This document shows positions 43,712 through 52,288 of a stretch of DNA of 64,000 nt, one piece after another. The position numbers were made by a program, and so were the translations under genes. The notes beneath the pieces were generated by a model, which worked only from the letters and a program-made list of their open reading frames with translations, made no database searches and was not told where the DNA came from. This stretch comes from Durusdinium trenchii (Eukaryota; Sar; Dinophyceae; Suessiales; Symbiodiniaceae): the NCBI GenBank assembly GCA_963970005.1, contig CAXAMN010006502.1, forward strand, positions 2,164 through 66,163, read 5' to 3'. The number at the start of each line of letters is the position of its first letter. Position 1 is the stretch's first letter.

Positions 43712-43747
43712 AACTTGCAATGATGGCCATCATCGGCATGTTTTTCC
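43712..43747 (+). pseudogene. LHC helix-3 codons left of F2-2
   Basis: cttgcaatgatggccatcat and onward encodes LAMMAIIGMFF, the end of LHC helix 3. The last 12 bases, gcatgtttttcc (43736-43747), recur at 49789-49800, where the LHC frame resumes. Confidence 0.85.
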
Positions 43748-43801
43748 CTCGGCATGATCTGGGGCCTCTACTAGGCGCTGAGAGGAACATGGGATCAATC
43801 A

Positions 43802-44908
43802 GTGTGCACTACTGAAGTCTCCATGGCTAATCCAGATCGCATTCCAAGGTTGATCGGTTTGTATCACGGGGGCACCCGACAACCGCTTCCCCAGGAAGCA
43901 AATCGCTACCCTGTGCGCGGTCCTTCGCAAAATCTTTCTCCAGAAGCTGACACGTATGTACAGTACCCACGTCAGTACACAGCACATGGACGCATGGCAA
44001 ACCGAAACAGACACATGTACAGAGCCAATCGCCAGCGTAGTGTTAATGACTCCTTGCATGTATGCACTTTCAATACTCAAGGCCTCTGATGGGATCAGTT
44101 GGATCACCGTCATCGTTTGCAAAATCTCATTTTAGCTGCACAGAAATATCAGTGGGATCTTCAACAACTCACCGAACTTCGCCATGCACCAGATGCCGCT
44201 GAAGAGCTGCAGATGGTCTTCATTGAAGAATTCCTCTTTTTGCAATATGGGCGCGTAGGCTTTCTTTTACCGTTTCACATGCGCGAACTCTGGCTAAGCC
44301 AAGGCGCACGTTGGTACGCTTCATGCCCACACCTGTCCAGCCTTTTTTTCACTATCTTTGATCAACCCTATGCCATCACATCGGTGTACATCCCTAGTGG
44401 TCACACTGCTTTGCAACGCACCCATCGTGCAGAGGTATACCAGCAAGCGCTCGATCACTATCGTCGTAATTCGCACCTCCATCCAGGCATTTTGCAGTTA
44501 TGGGGGGGCGATTGGAATGCACATGTCGGTCGTGATCATCAACTTCAATCAGACAAACTCACCGGGGCTCTTGAAACCAAAACAGCTCAATCAGGGTTAG
44601 AACAGCGCCGATGGCTTTCGCAAACAGCGATGCAATGCATTGATCACTTTTTTAAAATAGGCCACCGAGGCACCTGGAAACATCCGGGTAACAAAGCGTG
44701 GTACGAGCTAGATTTTTTCTGTGGGGATGACCGCTTACTCCGCCAAGCACAAACTATTCGCGCGCTCACCTTAGGTATTAGTGACCACCGTGCCAAGCAG
44801 CTCATTCTCCACTTACCAAACCCCCACTCCAAGCAGGCTTGGCGCAGGGGCCAAGGCCCTTCGCATCAAAGCAGCAGACCAGCAATTTCAACCTCGTATC
44901 CAATATGA
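43802..44908 (+). pseudogene. F2-2 EEP endonuclease, one in-frame TGA
   Basis: The frame begins in a Pro/Arg-rich leader and reaches LHVCTFNTQGL, strand 1 of EEP. A TGA at 44087-44089 interrupts it, and the same frame continues as WDQLDHRHRLQNLILAAQ. Later motifs: ILQLWGGDWNAHVGRDHQ (GDWN in place of the usual GDFN), KAWYELDFFCGDDRLL and LGISDHRAKQLILHLP with the SDH catalytic motif. It matches F2-1 throughout. A frameshift near 44840 leads into the RNase H frame. Confidence 0.8.
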
Positions 44909-45683
44909 ACTTCTCCGAGGCCCGTCCTCTGACGCACACACCAATCGCGGCCTCTTTCAAAGGGCAGTCCATGATCGCCTTCAGCATCTCTTTGAAACCA
45001 ATCACTGGTCACTTGATTCTCCCTCCACACCTAGTTCCTCTAGTAAGCCAGCCCCTCCGTGTCATATCACCTTATACACAGACGGCTCCTGTGACAGTCA
45101 CAGTTCTCACAGAGGCCCCCGGCCTCCAGCCGGATGGGGTCTGGCAGTGCACAAAAATGACGCCTGGGAAAATTATTTTGGGCCCGTCATTTACCAAAAA
45201 GATCACCCTCAATTTATGGGCGCTTGTGTAGGAAGTAATAATGTTGCAGAACTCTGTGCTATAGGCCATGCCATGAACTACCTATTACTCCACGACCAAG
45301 GCAACTCGCCCGTGAAACTCTGCTATGATTCGTCCTATGCATATCACATGGCCCTTGGCCATTGGAAACCAAATAGCCACCACAAACTTATTGACCATGT
45401 CCGTAATAAGCTTGTCTCCACTGTCCAACGATATCGCGCTATTTGGTGGCAACACGTGTATGGACATACTGGCGTAGAAGGAAACGAAAAAGCTGACGTA
45501 AATGCAAAAACTGGATCGCAAAACCGAACCAACCTGTTGAAAACCACTACCCACGCATTCGTGCGCGCTGGGAACACCCCGTGCCTGCCGATCCGCCCGA
45601 AGTGCCAGACACACCAGATCCATGCGATGTCTCTTGGGATGACTTCGCCGCCATACTTCAAGAACCCGCTAAAAAAGTTGTAG
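44781..45683 (+). CDS. F2-2 RNase H segment between endonuclease and RT
   Basis: RNase H acids are visible in order: ITLYTDGSCDSHSSHRG (D, about 45080), GSNNVAELCAIGHAMNYL (E), KLCYDSSYAYHMALGHW (D) and HVYGHTGVEGNEKADVNA (H..N..D, about 45455-45505). The fold length, about 150 residues, is normal. The frame runs on to 45683 but RT continues in another frame from about 45581. RNase H would remove RNA after first-strand synthesis. The position before RT is the same as in F2-1. Confidence 0.85.
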   Translation: MTTVPSSSFSTYQTPTPSRLGAGAKALRIKAADQQFQPRIQYELLRGPSSDAHTNRGLFQRAVHDRLQHLFETNHWSLDSPSTPSSSSKPAPPCHITLYTDGSCDSHSSHRGPRPPAGWGLAVHKNDAWENYFGPVIYQKDHPQFMGACVGSNNVAELCAIGHAMNYLLLHDQGNSPVKLCYDSSYAYHMALGHWKPNSHHKLIDHVRNKLVSTVQRYRAIWWQHVYGHTGVEGNEKADVNAKTGSQNRTNLLKTTTHAFVRAGNTPCLPIRPKCQTHQIHAMSLGMTSPPYFKNPLKKL

Positions 45684-46898
45684 GCACCAAAAAGCAGCAC
45701 AAACTCCAATCTTTTTATACCCCCGATGATGAAACTCATATTCAACACCTTTTGACCATCCAAAGCCACTGTTGGCGCCAAGTCCATGTTGCCCGCGGCT
45801 TGGAGGCCGAGAAAGAATTGCGCCGCCACTTGCATGAAGCCAAAACTGCAGTTCGCAATTTCAATCAATCCTGTCGAAACGGCTGGGCTGAACACATCAT
45901 TTCAGAGCTTCAAGATGCTATTAAAATTCACGACATGGGAAAATTCCACTCACTGTTACCGAAACTCGGCATTCACATGCATGGCCGCTCCCAAGAAGGC
46001 CGAGAGCATTTTGCCCTTGACGAAGCCAAGACGCATGTTGAACAAACCATGGCCAACCCATTGCCGGTAAACCCTGAGTTGTTTGATACTTTACCCACCA
46101 TTCCGACTGAAGAATGGTTAGGTTGTGTCCCTACTTGCGTTGAAATCCAGGATGCTTTGAGTGCCTTGCGTGAATGCGCCCCCGGAGACGATCAAATCAC
46201 TACTCTCATGACTCATGCTTCGTAATTCAGGTGCTCTCGGGCATAGGGTTTTAACTAACATAATCAAAGATCTCTGGCATAAACCTGCTGAGCAGTGGCC
46301 GGATTCCCTTCACAAAGCCGTCGGCGTACTTCTATGGAAACGTAAAGGCTCTCGAACAGATGTCAAGACCTATCGTATGATTGTCCTGCTGTCCATTGTG
46401 TCACGTCTACTCGCAAAGATCACAGCTTCCAGGTTACGTGAGCATTGTGAACGCCTTAAGCTTTTGCCTGCTTTCCAGTGGGGTTTTCGCCCCAATAGAG
46501 CTACCACCGATGTTCTCCTCATATTGCGCATTATCAGCGAGCTGGCCACTGAAGTTGCAGATCCCGCCGACCCCATAGCCATTGTATCTTTTGATATTCA
46601 ACGTGCTTACCCATCAGTTCCAAGAGAAGCCGCATACACCGTGTTTCATCGGTGTTTCGGTTTACCTTCTTCTCTAATTCAGGTCATTCAAAATCTCCAT
46701 AATAACACACGTTTCATCATTCGGACTCGCCAGGGAGATAGTGAACCTTTTAAAGCTGCAAAGGGTTTCCGGGAAGGGTGCCCCTCAAGCCCAAGTCTCT
46801 ATAATTTGTATCACACTATTCCCACTGATGAATTAGTCCGACAAGCTGCCTCTCCGACAGGCCCTGCAGGACTCGAACTGGCATGTGGACCACCTTGA
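45581..46898 (+). pseudogene. F2-2 reverse transcriptase, N-terminal half, one frameshift
   Basis: Frame 45581-46225 leads to ALRECAPGDDQITTLM. Frame 46215-46898 continues with VGVLLWKRKGSRTDVKTYR, FQWGFRPNRATTDVLLI, motif A AIVSFDIQRAYPSVPRE (about 46583-46630) and motif B KGFREGCPSSPSLYNLYH (about 46765). It stops at 46898, before motif C. Confidence 0.85.
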
Positions 46899-46949
46899 CC
46901 TTTTCTCAAAGGCATTCGCAGGACCCCTCGACAGTGGCAAACTGATGGC

Positions 46950-48437
46950 ATGGTTGAGATCTATCACCTTTTTATCCTTTTATTTGCTGATGATACGACC
47001 GCTTTGTGTCGCAAGAGTGAAGTGCATCAGATTGAGACCTTGGCAACAGATGTCTTAAAAGCTTGGGGAGAGACTATCCATCCGGATAAGACTGAGCGTG
47101 TTCTTTTGAATGGCACAGTTCCCAACCAATTCGCTGAGACATTTAAGTTTTTAGGCATCATTTTCGATAATAAAGGTGGTGTAAAACATGATACTAAGAA
47201 TCGCTTAGGTCGAGCAAATATTTTGTGGCGCAAAATCTATTCCCAGCTCCCTAGACTGGGCCTTTCCCTTACCGTCCAAAGCAAACTTGGCCAAGCCACT
47301 GTCTTTGCATCTTTGCTTTATGGTAGTGAAACCAGACCTTTTAGCCGAAAGGACATTCGCCAATACCAAGTTTTTCAAAATCGCATAGTCTTCGGCCTCA
47401 CCCAACAACGTAGGAAAACTATGCAGCAAGACCAAGTCACCCTAAGTGACCTGCGCAAGCAACTGAATATGCCTACTATTGCACATCTCATTGGCCAAGC
47501 AAAATTACGTTTCCTAGGTCACTTAGCCCGTAAACCCACAGAGTCATTAGAGCGCAAAATCCTGTTTTCTTGGCTTCAACCAGACAACACTCAACCCGCC
47601 CAAAAAAGGGGACATCAACTTCGCCATGATTATTGGAAGCTCTTAGAAGAAGTTCGCTGTATTGCTCAGAAACCTAGTGAGTCTTGGCCCACTCAGTGGA
47701 CCGTGCTTGCATCCGAATCCGAAGGTATCTCCTGGAACAAACTTGTCAAACAATGGAGTCAAACCCAACTTCACAAAGATTTTCAAGACACTTGGCTGAT
47801 TCGACACCGCCCCGGAGGCGCACATGACATTCGCACAGAAAAGGCCCGCGAGAGCGCTCAAGTGCCAGGCACCGGCGGTAAATACCAATGCCCCTATTGT
47901 AGAGAAGAAATGTTTTTGCGCTCCCTCAAGAAACACATCATTCCTTGTGGCAACCTCCCACCTGAACAACGTCAGGTCCTTCAACAAAGACGTACTGAGC
48001 GCCAACAAAAGCAAGCAGCCCTACGAACACCAGCAGCCGCCCCCCATCAGCCACACCCTGCTGCACCCGCCGCTGCTGCGGCCAAGCGTCCTAATCGTCG
48101 ATTAGTTGGCAAGCAAGCGCCGCCCACCTCCAAAAACACGCCGCGTCAAATTTGTTTCCAAGATTTACCTCCACCACCACCCCCATCAAATTGGCCAGCT
48201 AAGCAATGTCATTTTTGTCTTGAACAATTCCAATCCCATGAAAAATGTCGTAAACATACATGCAGCTGCAAATCTACGCCGTATCAAATGTGGATTGCCA
48301 GAGTGCAGAAGACTCAAGAAAATGTGACAGTCACTGACCATCCTTGTCCTCATTGCCACATCAAGTTTTGGACGGCCCATGCTAAGGGCCGCCATAGTGT
48401 TGTGTGTAAACAGCGTAAAGATTCCGAACATAAATGA
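46950..48437 (+). CDS. F2-2 RT C-terminal half and zinc fingers
   Basis: A 495-codon frame. Motif C is LFILLFADDTTALCRK (about 46970-47015); then TVFASLLYGSETRPFSRKD and KLRFLGHLARKPTESLERK, the usual post-RT region of LINEs. The tail has three C2H2/C2HC-like fingers: YQCPYCREEMFLRSLKKHI (with PC after it), CHFCLEQFQSHEKCRKH and CPHCHIKFWTAHAKGRH. The linker is rich in Ala/Pro/Gln. A one- or two-base frame change near 46900-46950 separates it from the previous part. Confidence 0.85.
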   Translation: MVEIYHLFILLFADDTTALCRKSEVHQIETLATDVLKAWGETIHPDKTERVLLNGTVPNQFAETFKFLGIIFDNKGGVKHDTKNRLGRANILWRKIYSQLPRLGLSLTVQSKLGQATVFASLLYGSETRPFSRKDIRQYQVFQNRIVFGLTQQRRKTMQQDQVTLSDLRKQLNMPTIAHLIGQAKLRFLGHLARKPTESLERKILFSWLQPDNTQPAQKRGHQLRHDYWKLLEEVRCIAQKPSESWPTQWTVLASESEGISWNKLVKQWSQTQLHKDFQDTWLIRHRPGGAHDIRTEKARESAQVPGTGGKYQCPYCREEMFLRSLKKHIIPCGNLPPEQRQVLQQRRTERQQKQAALRTPAAAPHQPHPAAPAAAAAKRPNRRLVGKQAPPTSKNTPRQICFQDLPPPPPPSNWPAKQCHFCLEQFQSHEKCRKHTCSCKSTPYQMWIARVQKTQENVTVTDHPCPHCHIKFWTAHAKGRHSVVCKQRKDSEHK

Positions 48438-48556
48438 ATCTTATCAAGCCATAAATGCTCTTCGATGCCATGTTAACCTTCAAGCCTTAGGTTCCCCCTT
48501 TTCTTTGCTCTTTTTGCTCACTTTAAATTTGCTGTTCGTTGTAGATTTGTTCTAGC

Positions 48557-49260
48557 ATGGCAGCCGCCGATTTTCTTCAAGATTTGGAACGCCAAGTTGC
48601 TGCCGGTGTGCCTGAACCACCAGCTCAACGCCGCCGGAACGACGGTGCTGGCTCCTCCAATGAAGCCTTTTGCAACGACGCTTTCTTGAAGGATCTTTTG
48701 CGATTCACTTTGTGTAAAGCTCAAGATACGCAACAGCTGATGAATGCCAGCTCCCTTGCTTTTCTCATCCAGGCCGAAGAGCTCAAGCGTGCAGTCAAAG
48801 AAAGCCTGGACGCTTACAAAAACAAGCAGAGTCACCAGCACAATGGTGACTTGGAAGGTGCAATTGCTAAGGCCCGCGAAGAACGGCGCCCTTTGGAACC
48901 ACATCCATGGGGCCACAAGAAGGTCTTTACTATGGTCATCTTGCTCAAGACTATGAAGCAAGCTGCCAATGCCTGGACAGATGTCCACCAAAAGTCCCGT
49001 GACTACCTGATGAATTTGCCGGCCGAACAGATCGATCGTGAGCTTAGTGTTTGTCAGAGCAAGTTCCAGAAGCCGATGGAAAACCGAGTGTGGAAATTTG
49101 AAATTCTCCCTTCTTCTCACAGCAGCGTGCAGTCCAGATACACGGACCGCATTTTCTTCTTTGATCAATGCCCCTTGCACCGGTATTCGCTTCGAAGTGT
49201 TTCGAGAACTCCAAACTGATCTGGAACGAAAGCTGTGGGGAAAATTGACAACCCCAAAGT
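48557..49260 (+). CDS. F2-2 downstream ORF
   Basis: ATG at 48557, 120 bases after the zinc-finger stop. 220 codons end at 49219: FLQDLERQVAAGVPEPPA, FLKDLLRFTLCKAQDTQQL, RPLEPHPWGHKKVFTMVILL and MENRVWKFEILPSSHSSVQ. A shifted frame from about 49190 adds RFEVFRELQTDLERKLWGKL, similar to the F2-1 end, so a late one-base indel is likely. Homologues occur at 40458-41169 and 29940-30590. Protein function unknown. It may replace the missing upstream ORF1 of this family (inference from position). Confidence 0.65.
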
Positions 49261-49788
49261 GAATTTCTGCCGCCGTCGAAGAGCTTTCATCAGGAAGAAC
49301 CACTAGTCTTTGAGCAGACCTGAGGCCCAATTCGTGGTGCATACATGCCCCGCTTTTTTTTTTGGCCATTTTGCTCTATGATGATTACGTACCTTCTGAG
49401 AAGTTTTTGGTGATCATATGTTTTGCAAGTGTCACGTTGTGACTCGTCTTTTAGCACAGTGAGCCACATCTTGCCACTTTTTGCCCGGTGGCTCAGTTGG
49501 TTTGTCTGGAATGCAGTAAGCCACTGCCCTAGCCACCCTTTTTGCCTTGTTATTGCATGTGCAACGCTGGAGTCAGCAATCTTCGTGTGCTCTCAATGCC
49601 GGCGCGGCATCCGGTCAAGCTAGTGTTTTGACCGGACACATGTGTTGTCTACACAACGGCTTCAGTGTAGGCAGCCGTTGGTGAGATTTTGCATCACCCT
49701 GACACCAGCTGTGTCACCAGGACCGGGATGAGCAGCTACTACGTCACTTCCGTTTCCATGACGAGCTGCAGACCATCATCCACTTCAC
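49261..49788. other. Presumed 3' UTR of F2-2
   Basis: No coding signal. It ends at the 12-bp target duplication and has no poly(A) tail. Confidence 0.6.
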
Positions 49789-49859
49789 GCATGTTTTTCC
49801 AGGATGGACTCACTGGCAGCGCGTGGGGTGACTGGGCCAACTACACTGCTTCTCCATTG
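49789..49859 (+). pseudogene. LHC fragment between F2-2 and F1-2
   Basis: atgtttttccaggatggact and onward encodes MFFQDGLTGSAWGDWANYTA, then SPL. There is no intron between FFQ and DGL, unlike the LHC gene at 10-23 kb. The last 20 bases (49840-49859) are repeated at 57452-57471. Confidence 0.9.
49840..49859 (+). repeat. F1-2 target-site duplication, left copy
   Basis: actacactgcttctccattg; the right copy is at 57452-57471. Both lie in LHC codons for (N)YTASPL. Confidence 0.88.
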
Positions 49860-49866
49860 GGCTCCC

Positions 49867-51329
49867 ATGGGCTCTCTGAAGCCCATGGCTGGCATCCCCT
49901 TCTCGTGGAGGAGCCCGAGTTTTGCTGAAGATGCCTGCATGATGTGTACACAGGCCTGTCAATGGTCCAAGTCCAGTGCGGATCGTAACCGTGCCATGCA
50001 TGCTTTGCATGGAAACATTGCCGTTTCGCTGTGGTGTTTTGCCTCTGTGCTTTTGCTGTTCTTTCCTTACTGTTTGGCATTTATCTCGTTCTTCACGGAC
50101 TCTTGGATTAATCGTACATTGCTGGTGGCCAACCATTTCATGTTCGAGTTCCCTTGGTCTCCATGCATCTTACTGTTCATTTGTGTGTTCATGCACATGG
50201 CCTCTTTTCGTCAAAGGAGGAACAAGGTCAAGAGATGCCGTTTCATCGGTGGACGGCGCTTCGCTGTCAAGCGCAAGCGTAGCCGCTCACCAATCAAGCT
50301 CATATGTTTGATGACTCTCATTGTCATGTGGATGTTTTTGAAGTTCTGTTTCACCTACGAATGTTACAATGTCGGCAGTGGACTTCCACATGCGAATTTC
50401 CTTTCGGTCCACTTTTCACATTTTTGTGTACCCTTGCATTCACCTCAGTTCAGTCCTGTGTTATCGTGGTGCACCTCACGCAAAGCACGCAATCGAATGC
50501 AGCATGCGATCAACGGTAACATGGTCGGCCAAGATGCTGTCAGGTGCCGTTGGGAGAGCTCTGCCCAAACACCTGGTATACAATTGGCCAATGCTGATGA
50601 ATTGAAGCTCCCTCAGGAAGAGATGTTAGTGATCTTGAGAAGCGATCAGGTTTCTGATAATCAGGTAGGCATTGCATTTTGCAATGCCCTCCTTCTGAAG
50701 CCGAAGCTACGCGTTCGCAGTGACAAGTATTTAGCCTTGATCGTGCCTGGCAAACTAGGCACAGACTTGCAGACATTGTTGAAGGAGGCATCTCCCACAC
50801 TTCGAGCCAAGTGTCATGAAACCACGCTGACCCTGAAAGATCCAGTTCTAGGGAAAGTTTTTCCACGTTCTGTGGTCATTATCAATTTGGGGGCTGTTTT
50901 TGTTTCACCAGCTACCCTTCCAATCACGGTTCAGGCACCCAGCAACACTACCAAGGTACTTTGGGTGCAAGCTTGGCAGACCAAATGCCAGGATCTTTGG
51001 AAACAAACTGTCGCTCCTACTGTGCGAGAAACCCGCAGGAATGTCGTAAGAATGATTTCCGAGATGACCAAACTTGACCCCCGTCATTTTGATGTGTGGA
51101 ACTTTCAGATGAAAGATGAGCAGTTTTCCTTTTGTGCTCGATTCCCAATCGAGGAGAACAACCACCTGTGGAAGATGAGGTTGCCTATGTGTGGGCTGCC
51201 AATGTTCACACAACACATGCATTGAGTCTCCTGGTGAACACTTTGGATGGGGTCAAAGGCTATATAGCCAATGCACAAGGGCTTGGAATCAGAGTAGCAA
51301 CAGCACATGTTGCGGCAGCGCGTACCTAG
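49867..51329 (+). pseudogene. F1-2 ORF1, N-terminal part: membrane segments and conserved body
   Basis: From about 50010: hydrophobic WCFASVLLLFFPYCLAFISF and CILLFICVFMHMASF, basic RRNKVKRCRFIGGRRFAVKR, then hydrophobic LICLMTLIVMWMFLKFCF. The body then runs LPQEEMLVILRSDQVSDNQV, ALLLKPKLRVRSDKYLALIV, CHETTLTLKDPVLGKVFPR and DEQFSFCARFPIEENNH. The frame stops at 51225, but a shifted one (51132-51329) continues as VEDEVAYVWAANVHTTHALS, so one indel is likely near 51170. No named domain. Homologous segments occur in F1-1 (one of them inverted). Confidence 0.6.
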
Positions 51330-51383
51330 CTTCAAAGTGATTCTACCAGAATCACGGATATCAACCGATCAGTCATTGGACGC

Positions 51384-52061
51384 ATGAGATTCATTCTCAA
51401 AGGCTTGCCATTGAACATCAGCGCTCAACAATTAATCAGTTTGTTGCCATCAGATGCAGTTGGTCCAGCCAAATGGGCACCATGGATTGTCATACCCATG
51501 CAAATGATTCCTGCAGGCAGGGTATGCCATTGGACGGTCAAAGCAGATGATAGTCCGCCTGCTGCACGCATCATTCTTCCCATAGACATCAAGGTTGTCA
51601 TCGAGAAGATTGACACACCAGGTGAGATTGCAGTCAAACAACATGAAGCTCAGACAAAGAAGGCTGAAGAAGCCAAAGCTCGCAGAAGGCAAACCTTCCA
51701 GGAAGAAAAATCACCTGGTGATCCATGGCAAACTTACTTTGACTCCAAAGGAAAAGCAAAAGGCAAAGCTACTGCTGACAAATCCACCACTGGTCGACAA
51801 CCGGCTGCCCCTCCAGCAGCGCCTGCCTCTTCCAGCAGTGACCTGCTCGCAATTCGACAAGAACTCACCCATTTAAGTGCCAGAGTTGACCGTCAAGATA
51901 TCCGTATCGATAGCTTGGAGGGGACCCTGACCTCTCAACATAATGAAGTCATGAACATGCTCAGAGCTCTTTCGTTAGGATCTAGCAGTGCCAGTGCCAG
52001 CTCACAAGCACCACCTGGCAAATCCAAGAGGGGTTCCCACAACCCAATCCTCCCCGCTTAA
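51384..52061 (+). CDS. F1-2 ORF1, C-terminal part: coiled coil
   Basis: ATG at 51384, 225 codons. It starts MRFILKGLPLNISAQQLISL, which looks RRM-like at its first strand. Then comes a charged helix (KQHEAQTKKAEEAKARRRQT), DPWQTYFDSKGKAKGKATAD, a Pro/Ala/Ser linker, the coiled coil LTHLSARVDRQDIRIDSLEG and a basic tail. Such order fits an ORF1-type RNA-binding protein. It may join the preceding frame in the parent element. Confidence 0.65.
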   Translation: MRFILKGLPLNISAQQLISLLPSDAVGPAKWAPWIVIPMQMIPAGRVCHWTVKADDSPPAARIILPIDIKVVIEKIDTPGEIAVKQHEAQTKKAEEAKARRRQTFQEEKSPGDPWQTYFDSKGKAKGKATADKSTTGRQPAAPPAAPASSSSDLLAIRQELTHLSARVDRQDIRIDSLEGTLTSQHNEVMNMLRALSLGSSSASASSQAPPGKSKRGSHNPILPA

Positions 52062-52288
52062 AGCTGAAGCAGGAGGCAGACAAGCCAAAGAAGGGCTGGT
52101 GGCTCTTGAAGATGGTGAATTGTGAAGTCCACCAGTACCGAACTACATGAGGCGATTGACCTATTGCACTAAGAATCGTCGCACTTCATGGCCGCTCTGC
52201 TGTTTCTTCTTCACACCGTGATGAACTTCAGCAGCTTGTCGATGACTTTGCCGCTGTCCAACATAAATTAGATTCACAGCTTAGTCGT

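Larger units (their letters stand above)
41189..43722 (+). mobile_element. Non-LTR retrotransposon F3, copy 2 (5' part only)
   Basis: Zinc-finger ORF and coiled-coil ORF in the same order as F3-1, then a leader with four related tttccggtcttgtccggg units (43188-43312). The shared F3 sequence runs to acttgcaatga (43713-43723) and there passes directly into LHC sequence. No endonuclease or RT. Confidence 0.75.
43748..49788 (+). mobile_element. Non-LTR retrotransposon F2, copy 2, full length with target duplication
   Basis: 6.0 kb bounded by the direct repeat gcatgtttttcc (43736-43747 and 49789-49800). Both flanks are LHC coding sequence that join in frame once the element and one repeat are removed. 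It holds EEP, RNase H, RT, three zinc fingers and a downstream ORF. A few frameshifts and one in-frame TGA are present, so it is young but not intact. Confidence 0.85.
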
